Assembly (NCBI RefSeq): GCF_000732925.1
Contig: NZ_CP008953.1
Coordinates: 2,790,001 to 2,854,000, forward strand
Direction: 5' to 3'
DNA length: 64,000 nt
DNA from: Amycolatopsis japonica
GTDB taxonomy: Bacteria > Actinomycetota > Actinomycetes > Mycobacteriales > Pseudonocardiaceae
The notes beneath the pieces are model-generated. The model did no database searches. It saw only the letters and a list, made by a program, of their open reading frames with translations, and had not been told where the DNA came from. This document shows, piece by piece, positions 7,589 to 15,959 of the stretch. The translations under genes were made by a program, and so were the position numbers. Position 1 is the first letter of the stretch; the number at the start of each line of letters is the position of its first letter.

Positions 7589-8977
7589 ATGGATTCCTCG
7601 CTGCTCACCGAAAAAGGTGAAAGCTACTCAAAAGCACTGGGCAACCGCCAAGTGCAGATGATCGCCATCGGCGGCGCGATCGGCGTCGGGCTGTTCCTCG
7701 GTGCCGGTGGCAAGCTCCACCAGGTCGGGCCGTCGCTGGTCCTGTCGTACGCGCTCTGTGGTATCGCCGCGTACTTCGTGATGCGCGCCCTCGGTGAGCT
7801 CGTGCTCCATGAGCCGTCCTCCGGCAGTTTCGTCACCTACGCCCGCAAGTTCATCGGGCCGTGGGCGGGTTTCGCCTCCGGCTGGATGTACTGGGTGAAC
7901 TGGGCGATGACCGGTATCGCGGAGATCACCGCGGTGGCGATCTACGTGCACAAATGGCTGCCCGACGTGCCGCAGTGGATCACCGCACTGGTCGCGCTCG
8001 GTGTGCTGCTGGCGGTGAACCTGCTTTCGGTGAAACTGTTCGGCGAGCTGGAATTCTGGTTCTCGGTGGTCAAGGTGCTGGCCATCGTCGTCTTCCTGGT
8101 CACCGCCCTCGGACTGGTGCTCACCAGCGCCGACATCGGCGGCACCACCGCGGGCGTGCACAACCTGACCGCCCACAGTGGATTCTTCCCGGCCGGTGTC
8201 GGCATCGCGCTGATGACGCTGCAGGCGGTCATCTTCGCGTACTCGGCGATCGAGGTCGTCGGCATCGCCGCCGGCGAGACCAAGGACGCCCGCAAGGTGC
8301 TTCCGAAGGCGATCAACGGTGTCGTCTGGCGGATCGGCGTGTTCTACGTGGGATCCGTGCTGCTGCTGGCGATGCTCCTGCCGTGGCCGTTCTACAACGG
8401 CGGCGAGAGCCCGTTCGTCACCGTGTTCACCCGCCTCGGGATTCCGGGGATCGGTGACGTGATGAACGCCGTCGTGCTCACCGCCGCGCTGTCGAGCTGC
8501 AACTCCGGGCTCTACTCGACCGGCCGCATCCTGCGGGCGCTCGCGGACAAGGGCGAGGCGCCGAAGTTCGTCGGCCGGATGAGCAGCCGTCACGTGCCCT
8601 ACGGCGGCATCCTGTTCACTTCCGGCGCCTACGTGCTGGGTGTGGTGCTCAACTACCTGGTGCCGAAGGACGCCTTCGACATCGCGATCGCCATCGCCTC
8701 GCTCGGCGTGATCACCACCTGGGCGACGCTGATCTTCTGCCAGCTGCGGCTGCGTCAGGCGGCGCTGCGCGGTGAGCTGGAACGGCCGTCGTACCGGATG
8801 CCGTGGGCGCCCTACAGCGGCTGGGCGACGCTCGGCTTCCTCGCGTTGGTGGTGGTCCTGATGGGCTTCTCCGACGGCGCCGAGAAGATCGCCTTCTACT
8901 CGATCCCGGTGCTGGTCGTGGTGCTGGCGGTCGGCTGGCGGATCGTCGGGAAACGGCAACGGCAAGAGGTGCGCTGA
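7589..8977 (+). CDS. ansP: Amino-acid permease, AnsP/GABA-permease type (AAT family)
   Basis: 462 aa with about 12 hydrophobic segments. The start of the transport domain (GNRQVQMIAIGGAIGVGLFLGAG) is the conserved AAT signature, followed by LGELVLHEPSSGSFVTYARKF and WMYWVNWAMTGIAEITAVA, which is close to L-asparagine permeases. It should be an inner-membrane proton symporter for asparagine or a related amino acid. The adjacent divergent glutaminase supports amide amino-acid use. The substrate is inferred; GABA or D-serine permeases share the motifs. Confidence 0.85.
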   Translation: MDSSLLTEKGESYSKALGNRQVQMIAIGGAIGVGLFLGAGGKLHQVGPSLVLSYALCGIAAYFVMRALGELVLHEPSSGSFVTYARKFIGPWAGFASGWMYWVNWAMTGIAEITAVAIYVHKWLPDVPQWITALVALGVLLAVNLLSVKLFGELEFWFSVVKVLAIVVFLVTALGLVLTSADIGGTTAGVHNLTAHSGFFPAGVGIALMTLQAVIFAYSAIEVVGIAAGETKDARKVLPKAINGVVWRIGVFYVGSVLLLAMLLPWPFYNGGESPFVTVFTRLGIPGIGDVMNAVVLTAALSSCNSGLYSTGRILRALADKGEAPKFVGRMSSRHVPYGGILFTSGAYVLGVVLNYLVPKDAFDIAIAIASLGVITTWATLIFCQLRLRQAALRGELERPSYRMPWAPYSGWATLGFLALVVVLMGFSDGAEKIAFYSIPVLVVVLAVGWRIVGKRQRQEVR

Positions 8978-8984
8978 CCCCTCT

Positions 8985-9032
8985 CGCGTTTCGTCCTCTG
9001 AATGCGCAATCGCATTCAGAGGACGAAACGCG
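8985..9032. terminator. Perfect 22-bp hairpin between convergent genes
   Basis: Left arm 8985-9006, loop CAAT, right arm 9011-9032, with no mismatch. It lies between the 3' ends of the permease (+) and mmsA (-), so it can end transcription from both sides. The left arm reappears base for base at 58508-58529. Confidence 0.85.
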
Positions 9033-9037
9033 GGTGT

Positions 9038-10522
9038 TCAGCTGGACGTCGGGAAGTGGAAACCGGCGGTGGAGTGCGGCCACCGCGTGGTGACGACCTT
9101 CGCCCGCGTGTAGAACCGCACCCCGGCCGGCCCGTGGATCGGGCTGTCCCCGATGAGGGAGTCCTTCCACCCGCCGAAGGAGTAGTACGACATCGGCACC
9201 GGGATGGGCACGTTCACCCCGATCATCCCGACCTTCACCTCCCGCTGGAATCGCCGCGCCGCCTCGCCGCTGCCGGTGAAGACCGCGGTCCCGTTGCCGT
9301 ACGGGTTCGCGTTGATCAGCGCGATCGCTTCGTCCAGTGTGGACACCCGGACGATCCCGAGCACCGGCCCGAAGATCTCGTCGCGGTAGGCGGCCATCTC
9401 GGTGGTCACGTGGTCCAAAAGGGACGGTCCGACGAAGAACCCGTCCTCGTGCCCGTTGACCCGCAGCTCCCGCCCGTCGACGACCACGGTCGCGCCCTGC
9501 TCCGCCCCGAGGGCGACGGAGTCGATCACCCGCCGCCGCGCGGCCTCCGTGACCACCGGCCCCATGTCGTTGCCCGCCTCGTGGCCGGGCCCGACCTTGA
9601 TCTCGGCGGCCTTGCGCTCGAGGATCTCGATCAGCCCGTCCCCGGCCGATCCCACGGCGACACCGATGGAGATCGCCATGCAGCGCTGCCCGGCCGAACC
9701 GAACGCGGCCGCCGTGAGGTGGTTCGCGGCGTAGTCCAGATCGGCGTCGGGCAGGACGACGGCGTGGTTCTTGGCCCCACCCAGCGCCTGCACGCGTTTG
9801 CCGGTGGCCGTCGCGCGTTCGTGGACGTACTTGGCGATCGGGGTCGACCCGACGAACGACACGGCGTCGATGCCGGGGTGCTCCAGGATCGCGTCGACCG
9901 CGACCTTGTCCCCGTTGACCACGTTGAACACGCCGTCGGGCAGCCCCGCCTCGGCGTATAGTTCGGCGACCAGCCGGGACGCGGACGGAACCCGCTCGCT
10001 CGGCTTGAGGACGAACGTGTTGCCCGCCGCGATGGCGATCGGGTGCATCCACAACGGCACCATGATCGGGAAGTTGAACGGCGTGATCCCGGCGACGACG
10101 CCGAGCGGCTGCCGGAAGTCGTGCACGTCCACGTCCCGCGAGACCTGGTCGGAGAAGCCGCCTTTCAGCGCGTCGGCGATCCCGCAGGCGTATTCGACGA
10201 TCTCGCGGCCGCGGACGATCTCGCCGCGCGCGTCGTCGATCACCTTGCCGTGTTCGGCGGAAATGATCCTGGCGAGTTCGTCCTCGTGCTTCACCAGCAG
10301 CTCGCGGAAGGCGAACATCACCTTCGTCCGCTGCGACAGCGAGGAATCGCCCCACGCCTCGAACGCCTTGGCCGCGGCGGCCACCGCGGTGTCCACATCG
10401 GACGGTTCCGCGAGCAGCACCTCCGCCCGTGCGTGCCCGACGGCCGGGTCGTACACCGGGGCCGTGCGGATGGAGCCCGCCGTGGTCGCGGCGCCGTTGA
10501 TCCAGTGGTCGATGGTCTTCAC
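9038..10522 (-). CDS. mmsA: Methylmalonate-semialdehyde dehydrogenase (CoA-acylating)
   Basis: 494 aa, standard length. It oxidises malonate or methylmalonate semialdehyde to acetyl- or propionyl-CoA with NAD, the last step of inositol and valine breakdown. Key features are the opening HWINGA, GVVAGITPFNFPIMVPLWM, FVGSTPIAKYVHERA, the catalytic Cys in GQRCMA, and EIFGPVLGIVR. GTG 10522 is the start, with GGAGGAC upstream; the open frame continues far upstream only as a shadow of the next gene. It lies just after the aldolase gene and faces the GntR regulator, so it is best read as iolA of an inositol locus. Confidence 0.93.
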   Translation of the reverse strand: MKTIDHWINGAATTAGSIRTAPVYDPAVGHARAEVLLAEPSDVDTAVAAAAKAFEAWGDSSLSQRTKVMFAFRELLVKHEDELARIISAEHGKVIDDARGEIVRGREIVEYACGIADALKGGFSDQVSRDVDVHDFRQPLGVVAGITPFNFPIMVPLWMHPIAIAAGNTFVLKPSERVPSASRLVAELYAEAGLPDGVFNVVNGDKVAVDAILEHPGIDAVSFVGSTPIAKYVHERATATGKRVQALGGAKNHAVVLPDADLDYAANHLTAAAFGSAGQRCMAISIGVAVGSAGDGLIEILERKAAEIKVGPGHEAGNDMGPVVTEAARRRVIDSVALGAEQGATVVVDGRELRVNGHEDGFFVGPSLLDHVTTEMAAYRDEIFGPVLGIVRVSTLDEAIALINANPYGNGTAVFTGSGEAARRFQREVKVGMIGVNVPIPVPMSYYSFGGWKDSLIGDSPIHGPAGVRFYTRAKVVTTRWPHSTAGFHFPTSS

Positions 10523-10542
10523 GCGTTGTCCTCCACAGGTGT

Positions 10543-11412
10543 TCACAGCAGTCCGACGGCCGTGTCGACGGCCTTGGCGACGTCGCCGTCGTGCGGGTAG
10601 AGCAGGGATCGTCCGACCACGAGGCCCTGCACGGTCGGCAGCGCGAGCGCCCGCTGCCAGGCGGCGAACGCGGCGTCGGGGTCCTTGACCTCTCCGCCGA
10701 GCAGGACGGCGGGCAAGGTCGAGGCGGCCAGCACGCGCTCCATGTCCTTCACCACCGGGAGCTTCAGCCAGGTGTAAGCCGACGTGCGGCCGAGGGCGGA
10801 GGCGATGGTGATCGAGCGGATCACGGCGTCGGGGGAGAGGTCGTTGCGGAGACGACCGTCGACCCAATCCGAGAGGAACGGCTCGACCATCGCGATCAGC
10901 TTGCGGTCGGCCAGGTCGTTGACCGCCTTCGCGGTGTTCTCGAGAACGCTCGGCGTCGCCGGATCGGTCAGGCAGATCCTGGTGAGCGTCTTGCCGCCGT
11001 CGAAACGCATCCGTTCGATCGTTTCGGCGTCGTAGCAGGCGAACCGGTCGTCGATCTCGAAACTCGATCCCGCCAGTCCGGTGCGGTTCATCGAGCCGAT
11101 GACGGTCTTGCCGTCGAGCACGCCGAGGAGCAGCAGATCGTCGATGATGTCCGGCGTCGCCAGCACGCCGGTGACCCCGGGGCGTTCCAGCGCCAGGCCG
11201 AGGCGGTCGAGCAGTTCGCCGCGGTCGGCCATCGCGAGCGGTTCGGAGCCGACGCCGTTCGCGCCGCGAGCCGGATGGTCCGCGGCGATGATCATCGTGC
11301 GGCCCTTGTCGTTGAACGGCGATTTCGCGCGGACGCGGGTGGCGGCGGCCACGGCGATCGCTCCCGGATCCCGCACCCTCGCGGCGGCTATCCGGCGCAC
11401 TGTGTCCGACAC
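10543..11412 (-). CDS. Cgl0159-family (beta/alpha)8 aldolase of inositol catabolism
   Basis: 289 aa from GTG 11412, with GGGAGG upstream. The sequence has barrel-like strands (TMIIAADHPARGA, TGVLATPDIIDDLLLL, KTVIGSMNRTGLAGSSFE, RTSAYTWLKLPVVKDM, PAVLLGGEV). It matches the family found in corynebacterial inositol clusters (Cgl0159), related to class I aldolases of the DeoC/LacD type and thought to cleave the phosphorylated intermediate. The likely Schiff-base lysine is in the WLKLPVV segment. It is followed by mmsA after 20 bases. Other iol genes (iolB, iolC, iolD, iolE, iolG) are not in this window. Confidence 0.8.
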   Translation of the reverse strand: MSDTVRRIAAARVRDPGAIAVAAATRVRAKSPFNDKGRTMIIAADHPARGANGVGSEPLAMADRGELLDRLGLALERPGVTGVLATPDIIDDLLLLGVLDGKTVIGSMNRTGLAGSSFEIDDRFACYDAETIERMRFDGGKTLTRICLTDPATPSVLENTAKAVNDLADRKLIAMVEPFLSDWVDGRLRNDLSPDAVIRSITIASALGRTSAYTWLKLPVVKDMERVLAASTLPAVLLGGEVKDPDAAFAAWQRALALPTVQGLVVGRSLLYPHDGDVAKAVDTAVGLL

Positions 11413-11473
11413 GTTCGTACCTCCCGGCTCGCGTGGTCCTTCGACCATCGCAAGCGTTCGGAGACTTTGTCAA

Positions 11474-11515
11474 GACATATGGACATAAGGTCATAGTGGT
11501 CGAGCGCGGTAGGCT
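11474..11515. promoter_or_regulatory. Triple 8-bp repeat operator and leaderless promoter of the GntR gene
   Basis: Three tandem 8-mers, GACATATG, GACATAAG and GTCATAGT (11474-11497), lie in the divergent region. A -10 box TAGGCT (11510-11515) is 6 bases before the GntR ATG, so that mRNA should have no leader. The repeats cover the -20 to -45 area and suit autoregulation plus control of the divergent inositol genes. Confidence 0.55.
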
Positions 11516-11521
11516 CCGCGC

Positions 11522-12271
11522 ATGAAACCCTGGGTGCCCGGCGAGATCGTCGTGGATCCGAACGGCCCGGAACCGCTGTACTCCCAGGTCGCCCGGCAGA
11601 TCGGCGCCGCCATCGAAGACGGCAGGCTGCCCAACGGCGCCCGGCTGGACAACGAGCTGGACCTGGCGGCGCGGCTGCACCTGTCGCGGCCGACCATCCG
11701 TCAGGCGATCCAGTCGCTGGTCAATCAGGGCCTGCTGGTCCGCAAGCGCGGCGTCGGCACGCAGGTCGTCCGCACCAAGGTCGCCCGGCCGCTGCGCTTG
11801 AGCAGCCTCTTCGACGACCTCAGTGAACTGGGGGACAAGCCGGAATCCGTCGTCCTCGTGAACCAGGTCGAGCCAGCGGGCGACGAGGCGATCGAACAGC
11901 TCGAAACGCCGGGCCTGACCCACGTCCGGCGGCTGAAGCGGGTGCGCTCGACCGGCGGCGAACCGCTGGCGATCATGAACAACTACCTGCCCGACGGTCT
12001 CATCGATCCGTCGGACGAGGAACTGCGGGACAAGGGGCTCTACCAGCTACTGCGCTCGGCGGGTGTCCGGCTGCACGCCGCCCAGCAGAACGTCGGCGCC
12101 CGGCAGGCGACCGAGGAGGACGCCGAACTGCTCGACGAGAAGCCGGGCGCGGCGCTGCTCACCATGCGCCGCACCACCTACGACGAGTCCGGCAAGGTCG
12201 TGGAATACGGATGGCACGTCTACCGCGCCTCGCGCTATTCGTTCAACCTCTCACTGACCAACAACGTTTGA
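11522..12271 (+). CDS. GntR family regulator (HutC subgroup)
   Basis: 249 aa. The N-terminal winged helix spans residues about 15-80 (PLYSQVARQIGAAIEDGRL, LHLSRPTIRQAIQSLVNQGLLVRKRGVGTQV). The C-terminal UTRA effector domain shows HVRRLKRVRSTGGEPLAIMNNYLP and ALLTMRRTTYDESGKVVEYG. It is divergent from the Cgl0159-type aldolase and mmsA, and so is the likely repressor of that inositol segment with a sugar or inositol derivative as inducer. The 3' end overlaps the convergent permease by 21 bases. Confidence 0.88.
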   Translation: MKPWVPGEIVVDPNGPEPLYSQVARQIGAAIEDGRLPNGARLDNELDLAARLHLSRPTIRQAIQSLVNQGLLVRKRGVGTQVVRTKVARPLRLSSLFDDLSELGDKPESVVLVNQVEPAGDEAIEQLETPGLTHVRRLKRVRSTGGEPLAIMNNYLPDGLIDPSDEELRDKGLYQLLRSAGVRLHAAQQNVGARQATEEDAELLDEKPGAALLTMRRTTYDESGKVVEYGWHVYRASRYSFNLSLTNNV

Positions 12272-13696
12272 CGGTTCGCGTTCCAGGTCGGTCTCCAGCG
12301 CGTCGTAAACCGAAGGACGGAACCGGCGCAGCCAGCCGGCGAGCGCGAGCCCGGCCAGCGCGACCACCAGGAGCAGCCACGGCAGGAGCGGGACGACGCC
12401 GTTGCTCGACCCGGCGAGCGTCGGGAAGTTGACGATCGCCAGCGTCACGATGAGCCCGAGGCCCACCGCGCCCAGCCCGGGCGCGATCAGCGTCTTCACG
12501 ACCCGGCGGTCCCGCGTCCGGCGGAAGTAGACCAGGATCGCCACGGCCGCGAACAGCTGCAGGGTGAGGATGCCGAGGGTGCCGAAACCGGTCATGCTCG
12601 CGGTGAGGTCGGCGACCGGGTCGAGCCCGGCGAGGCGGAACGCCAGCGCCACCACCGACCCGAAGAGCAACTGGACGATCGAGGCGTAGCGCGGCGCTCC
12701 GTTGCGCGGGCTGGTCTTGCCGAGCACACGCGGCAGCACGCCGACCCGGCCCAGCGCGTACAGATAGCGGGTGGCCGAATTGTGCAATGCCAGCAGCGCC
12801 GCGAACAGGCTGACCACCAGAAGCAGCAACATGACCTTCGTCAGCGGGCCGCCGAGGTACTCCTGTGCGACCGAAAGCACGAGATCCCCGCTCGACAGAT
12901 GCGCGGCGGCCACGTCCTGCGCCTGCTCGGCGCCGATCGCGCTGACCACGGCCCAGGTCGTGAACGCGGCGAACACCCCGATGAACCCGATGGCGATGTA
13001 GGTCGCCCGCGGGATCGTCCGCTTGGGATCCCTGGCCTCCTCGCCGAACAGCGCCGTCGCCTCGAAACCGATGAAAGCGTTGGCGGCGAACAACAACGCC
13101 AGGCCGCCGGCCCCTTGGAACATGACGGACGGGCTGAACGCGGCGAACGAGAAGCCGTGCCGGAACAGCACGCTGAAGTCCATGATCAGCAGGATCGACA
13201 CTTCGAGGATCAGCGAGGCGCCCAGCACCTTCGCGCTGACCGCGATCCCGCGACGGCTGAGCAAGAGGACCAGCGCGACCGAAAGCGCGCTCCAGAACAG
13301 CCAATCGAGTTTCAGGCCGAAGACGTCGTCGATCGCCGTGGAGGTGAAGAACCCGCTCGTCCCGATCGCTCCCGCGACGAAACAGTTGTAGCCGAGCATC
13401 GCGATGAAACCGGCGACGAGACCCGGTGTCCGGCCCAATCCCTTGACCACGAAGGCGTAAAAGCCGCCCGCGCTCGTGAGGACCCGCGACATCTGCGCGT
13501 AGCCGACCGCGAACAGCAGCAGGACGACCGTCGCCAGCAGGAACGCCGCGACCATACCGCCGCCGTTCCCGACCGCGATGCCGATGGCCGCGATCACGAT
13601 CATCCCGGTCAGCGGCGCGACCGCGGCGAGCACGAGGAAGACGATGCCTGGCACGCCCAGGACGTTCTTGGCGAGCGACGTGTCGTCTCGGCTCAT
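12251..13696 (-). CDS. APC-family amino-acid/amine permease
   Basis: 481 aa, about 12 membrane segments. The N-terminus (SLAKNVLGVPGIVFLVLAAVAPLTGM) and the segment FIGFEATALFGEEARDPKRTIPRA are typical of the APC subgroup that includes ethanolamine and cationic amino-acid permeases. ALHNSATRYLYALGRVGVLPRVLG is a further family hallmark. It is a cytoplasmic-membrane importer; the substrate cannot be told from sequence. The tail overlaps the convergent GntR gene. No gene beside it suggests a pathway. Confidence 0.88.
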   Translation of the reverse strand: MSRDDTSLAKNVLGVPGIVFLVLAAVAPLTGMIVIAAIGIAVGNGGGMVAAFLLATVVLLLFAVGYAQMSRVLTSAGGFYAFVVKGLGRTPGLVAGFIAMLGYNCFVAGAIGTSGFFTSTAIDDVFGLKLDWLFWSALSVALVLLLSRRGIAVSAKVLGASLILEVSILLIMDFSVLFRHGFSFAAFSPSVMFQGAGGLALLFAANAFIGFEATALFGEEARDPKRTIPRATYIAIGFIGVFAAFTTWAVVSAIGAEQAQDVAAAHLSSGDLVLSVAQEYLGGPLTKVMLLLLVVSLFAALLALHNSATRYLYALGRVGVLPRVLGKTSPRNGAPRYASIVQLLFGSVVALAFRLAGLDPVADLTASMTGFGTLGILTLQLFAAVAILVYFRRTRDRRVVKTLIAPGLGAVGLGLIVTLAIVNFPTLAGSSNGVVPLLPWLLLVVALAGLALAGWLRRFRPSVYDALETDLEREPSNVVGQ

Positions 13697-13790
13697 GCGC
13701 TGCTCCTCATCTCCGCTGGACGGCCAGTATGGGAGTGGAGTGGGCCTGGGCTTTGCCTTTGCGCGCGCGGCGCTTGTTCGGCAGCGCCTG

Positions 13791-13836
13791 GTCGTGAGTG
13801 GCGTTTCGGGTTAGAACCCGAAACGCCACTCACGAC
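13791..13836. terminator. Perfect 22-bp hairpin containing a stop codon
   Basis: Left arm 13791-13812, 2-nt loop AG, right arm 13815-13836. The TGA of the MoaF-like gene (13830-13832, minus strand) lies inside the right arm, so a terminating ribosome would cover the hairpin. Confidence 0.8.
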
Positions 13837-14279
13837 CGCGGTTCGGGAAAGGAAGGCCATCCGTGCGGCTTGTCCAGGATCTCGATCGTCGCCTGATCCA
13901 CGAGAAAGTACTGCCCGCCGTCCTCACGCGGATTCGTATAAGCGGCCGTGGCCACCGACTTGCCGAAGTCGGCCATCACGGCGATCGGATACCCGCCGTC
14001 GAAGATCTCGCCGTGCGCCGCCGTCGCGACGGTTCCGGATTCGTACCAGGTGACGAAATACTGCGCCGGGCCGGTTTCGAAGACACGCAGTGTCGATTCC
14101 TTCTGGCGGACACCGGCGAAATCGCCGGAGACACCGGTCCAGATCATCGTCGTCCTGTCCGCGTAATGCTGCTCCAGCACGTTCCCCGAGCCGTAGTGGA
14201 AGTTCGCGCGCAGCCCGACGAGGTCGGTGCTGAGCCGATGGGTGCCGGTCACGGGGAAGAAGCGGACGTCGAGTTGCAC
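13830..14279 (-). CDS. MoaF-like (lipocalin-type) protein
   Basis: 149 aa from GTG 14279, chosen because GGAGG lies 8 bases upstream; the open frame reaches 14330. The protein is beta-rich: RLSTDLVGLRANFHYGSGNVLEQHY, MIWTGVSGDFAG, YFVTWYESGTVATAAHGEIFDG. The YFVTWYE segment followed by a second barrel strand resembles MoaF C-terminal and related small beta-barrel domains. It has no signal peptide and no catalytic motif I can name. The stop codon is embedded in a perfect hairpin. Confidence 0.65.
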   Translation of the reverse strand: MQLDVRFFPVTGTHRLSTDLVGLRANFHYGSGNVLEQHYADRTTMIWTGVSGDFAGVRQKESTLRVFETGPAQYFVTWYESGTVATAAHGEIFDGGYPIAVMADFGKSVATAAYTNPREDGGQYFLVDQATIEILDKPHGWPSFPEPRS

Positions 14280-14378
14280 GGGCTGAACCTCCGGATCGCT
14301 GGTATCCGCAGGTTTAGCAGCCCGTCGCACCTCGATCGTTGTCCGGCGAAGCGATGCTGTTGTCGATGAACGCGAGGA

Positions 14379-14852
14379 TCAGTCGAACATGCCGGGCTGG
14401 TAGTCGCCTGCCGGGGTCCGGGCGATGACGTTGAGCCGGTTGTACGCGTTGATCGTGGCGACCAGCGCGATCAGGGCGCCGATCTGCTCGTCGTCGTAGT
14501 GCTTGCGCACCTGCGCCCAGGTGTCATCGCTGACGCCGTGGTGCGCGTCGGCGATACGGGTGCCCTCCTCGGCGAGCGCGAGGGCCGCGCGCTCGGGCTC
14601 GGTGAACACGTTCGCCTCCCGCCAGGCGGCGACCAGGTTGAGCCGAACCGAGGTCTCGCCGGCGTGCGCGGCGTCCTTGCTGTGCATGTCGGTGCAGAAG
14701 CCGCAGCCGTTGATCTGGCTGGCGCGCAGCTTCACCAGCTCCTGCGTCGCGTGCGGCAGCGAGGACTCCTCGATCGGGCGGTTCGCGGCGCCGAGACGCT
14801 TGGCGTACTTGAGGATGACTTCGTTCTCGAACAGGTTGACGCGCGGTTCCAT
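14379..14852 (-). CDS. Carboxymuconolactone decarboxylase / AhpD-family peroxidase
   Basis: 157 aa, all-helical. The redox motif is complete: INGCGFCTDMHSKDA carries CxxC plus the histidine three residues later, as in AhpD-like alkylhydroperoxidases. The N-terminus (PRVNLFENEVILKYAKRLGAA) and the end (ALIALVATINAYNRLNVIAR) match the subgroup with a YNR motif. It likely removes organic peroxides using a thiol partner. Cytoplasmic. It stands alone, with about 200 bases of control region shared with the divergent sugar locus. Confidence 0.85.
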   Translation of the reverse strand: MEPRVNLFENEVILKYAKRLGAANRPIEESSLPHATQELVKLRASQINGCGFCTDMHSKDAAHAGETSVRLNLVAAWREANVFTEPERAALALAEEGTRIADAHHGVSDDTWAQVRKHYDDEQIGALIALVATINAYNRLNVIARTPAGDYQPGMFD

Positions 14853-14978
14853 GATCTTCCCTCTCGGTCGATTGCTGCCTACATGACGAGCCGGACGGAG
14901 AGGTTGTGACAGCTTTCGGAGTGACGCCGGTCACGCAGGTCGAAGTCTCGTCCAGCACGCACATCTGAACGCATCAAA

Positions 14979-15050
14979 TGCGTGAAAGTGCGCTAACAGA
15001 GCATTGACGTTGCACAAAACTGCACCTAACGTGACAGCTATTGCGCACAA
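14979..15050 (+). promoter_or_regulatory. Promoter and operator of the amino-sugar locus (site 1)
   Basis: A -35 box TTGACG (15004-15009) and a -10 box TAACGT (15027-15032) are 17 bp apart. TGCACAAAACTGCAC lies exactly between them. Upstream is ATGCGTGAAAGTGCGC (14979-14994) and downstream TTGCGCACAA. Related motifs occur at 17752-17780 and 25105-25157, so this is the likely operator of the DeoR regulator encoded at 24167. Confidence 0.65.
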
Positions 15051-15070
15051 CTGGCACGGATGGGGAGTTC

Positions 15071-15952
15071 ATGAGCGGGACCTTCATGGCGGCGGAGATC
15101 GCGAGCCAGCCCGGCCGCTGGCGGGACGCGGCGGCGCTGGCCTCGGCGAACAGTGAGCTGCTGCCGCCGCCGGGCGCGCGGGTCGCGATCGTCGGCTGCG
15201 GCACGTCGTGGTTCATCGGCCAGGCGTACGCCGTCCTTCGCGAGTCCGCCGGGCTCGGCGAGACCGACGCCTTCGCCGCGTCGGAGTTCCCGGACGGCCG
15301 CGGTTACGACCACGTGGTGGCGCTGACCAGGTCGGGTACGACGACCGAGGTCCACGCCCTGCTGGCGAAGCTGCGGGGCCGGACGCCGACCATCGCGATC
15401 ACCGGCGTGCCCCGCGAGATCGAGGCCGCCGCGGACACGATCGTCGACCTGTCCGTCGTCGACGAGCGCTCGGTCGTGCAGACCCGCTTCGCCACGACGG
15501 CGCTGGCGATGCTGCGCGCGCACCTCGGCGAGGACCTGACCGCGGTCGCCGACCAGGCCGAGCGCGTGCTCGCCGAACCGCTGCCCGACGAGCTCATCGG
15601 CGCCGAGCAGTTCAGCTTCCTCGGCACCGGCTGGTCCGTCGGCATCGCGAACGAGGCCGCGCTCAAGTTCCGCGAGGCGTGCCTGCTGTGGACGGAGTCG
15701 TACCCGGCGTGGGACTACCGGCACGGGCCGATCAGCATCAGCGAACCCGGCCGCGTGACCTGGATGTTCGGGCAGGCGCCGGAGGGGCTGGCCGAAGACG
15801 TCGCCCGCGCGGGCGGCCTGTTCGTCGAGAGCGGCCTGGACCCGCTGGCGGACCTGGTCCGCGCGCAGCGTGTCGCCGGGGCCATCGCCGCCCGCAAGGG
15901 GCTCGACCCGGACAACCCCCGCAGCCTTACCCGTTCCGTCGTCCTGACCTGA
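15071..15952 (+). CDS. agaS: SIS-domain sugar isomerase/deaminase (AgaS-like)
   Basis: 293 aa from ATG 15071 with GGGGAG upstream. It has two SIS domains: VAIVGCGTSWFIGQAYAVLRE and VVALTRSGTTTEVHALLAKL in the first, FSFLGTGWSVGIANEAALKFREA and WDYRHGPISI in the second. AgaS-type proteins turn galactosamine-6-phosphate into tagatose-6-phosphate with loss of ammonia. The following PfkB kinase and class II aldolase are the next two steps of that route, which supports the assignment. A GlmS-like or fructosamine deglycase role is the main alternative. First gene of the catabolic operon. Confidence 0.8.
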   Translation: MSGTFMAAEIASQPGRWRDAAALASANSELLPPPGARVAIVGCGTSWFIGQAYAVLRESAGLGETDAFAASEFPDGRGYDHVVALTRSGTTTEVHALLAKLRGRTPTIAITGVPREIEAAADTIVDLSVVDERSVVQTRFATTALAMLRAHLGEDLTAVADQAERVLAEPLPDELIGAEQFSFLGTGWSVGIANEAALKFREACLLWTESYPAWDYRHGPISISEPGRVTWMFGQAPEGLAEDVARAGGLFVESGLDPLADLVRAQRVAGAIAARKGLDPDNPRSLTRSVVLT

Positions 15953-15959
15953 GGCAGCC

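Noticed and set aside
9038..11923. 961-codon minus-strand open frame
   Set aside because: Only 9038-10522 codes for MmsA. The rest is a shadow of the Cgl0159-type aldolase and the GntR gene, with no protein-like pattern.
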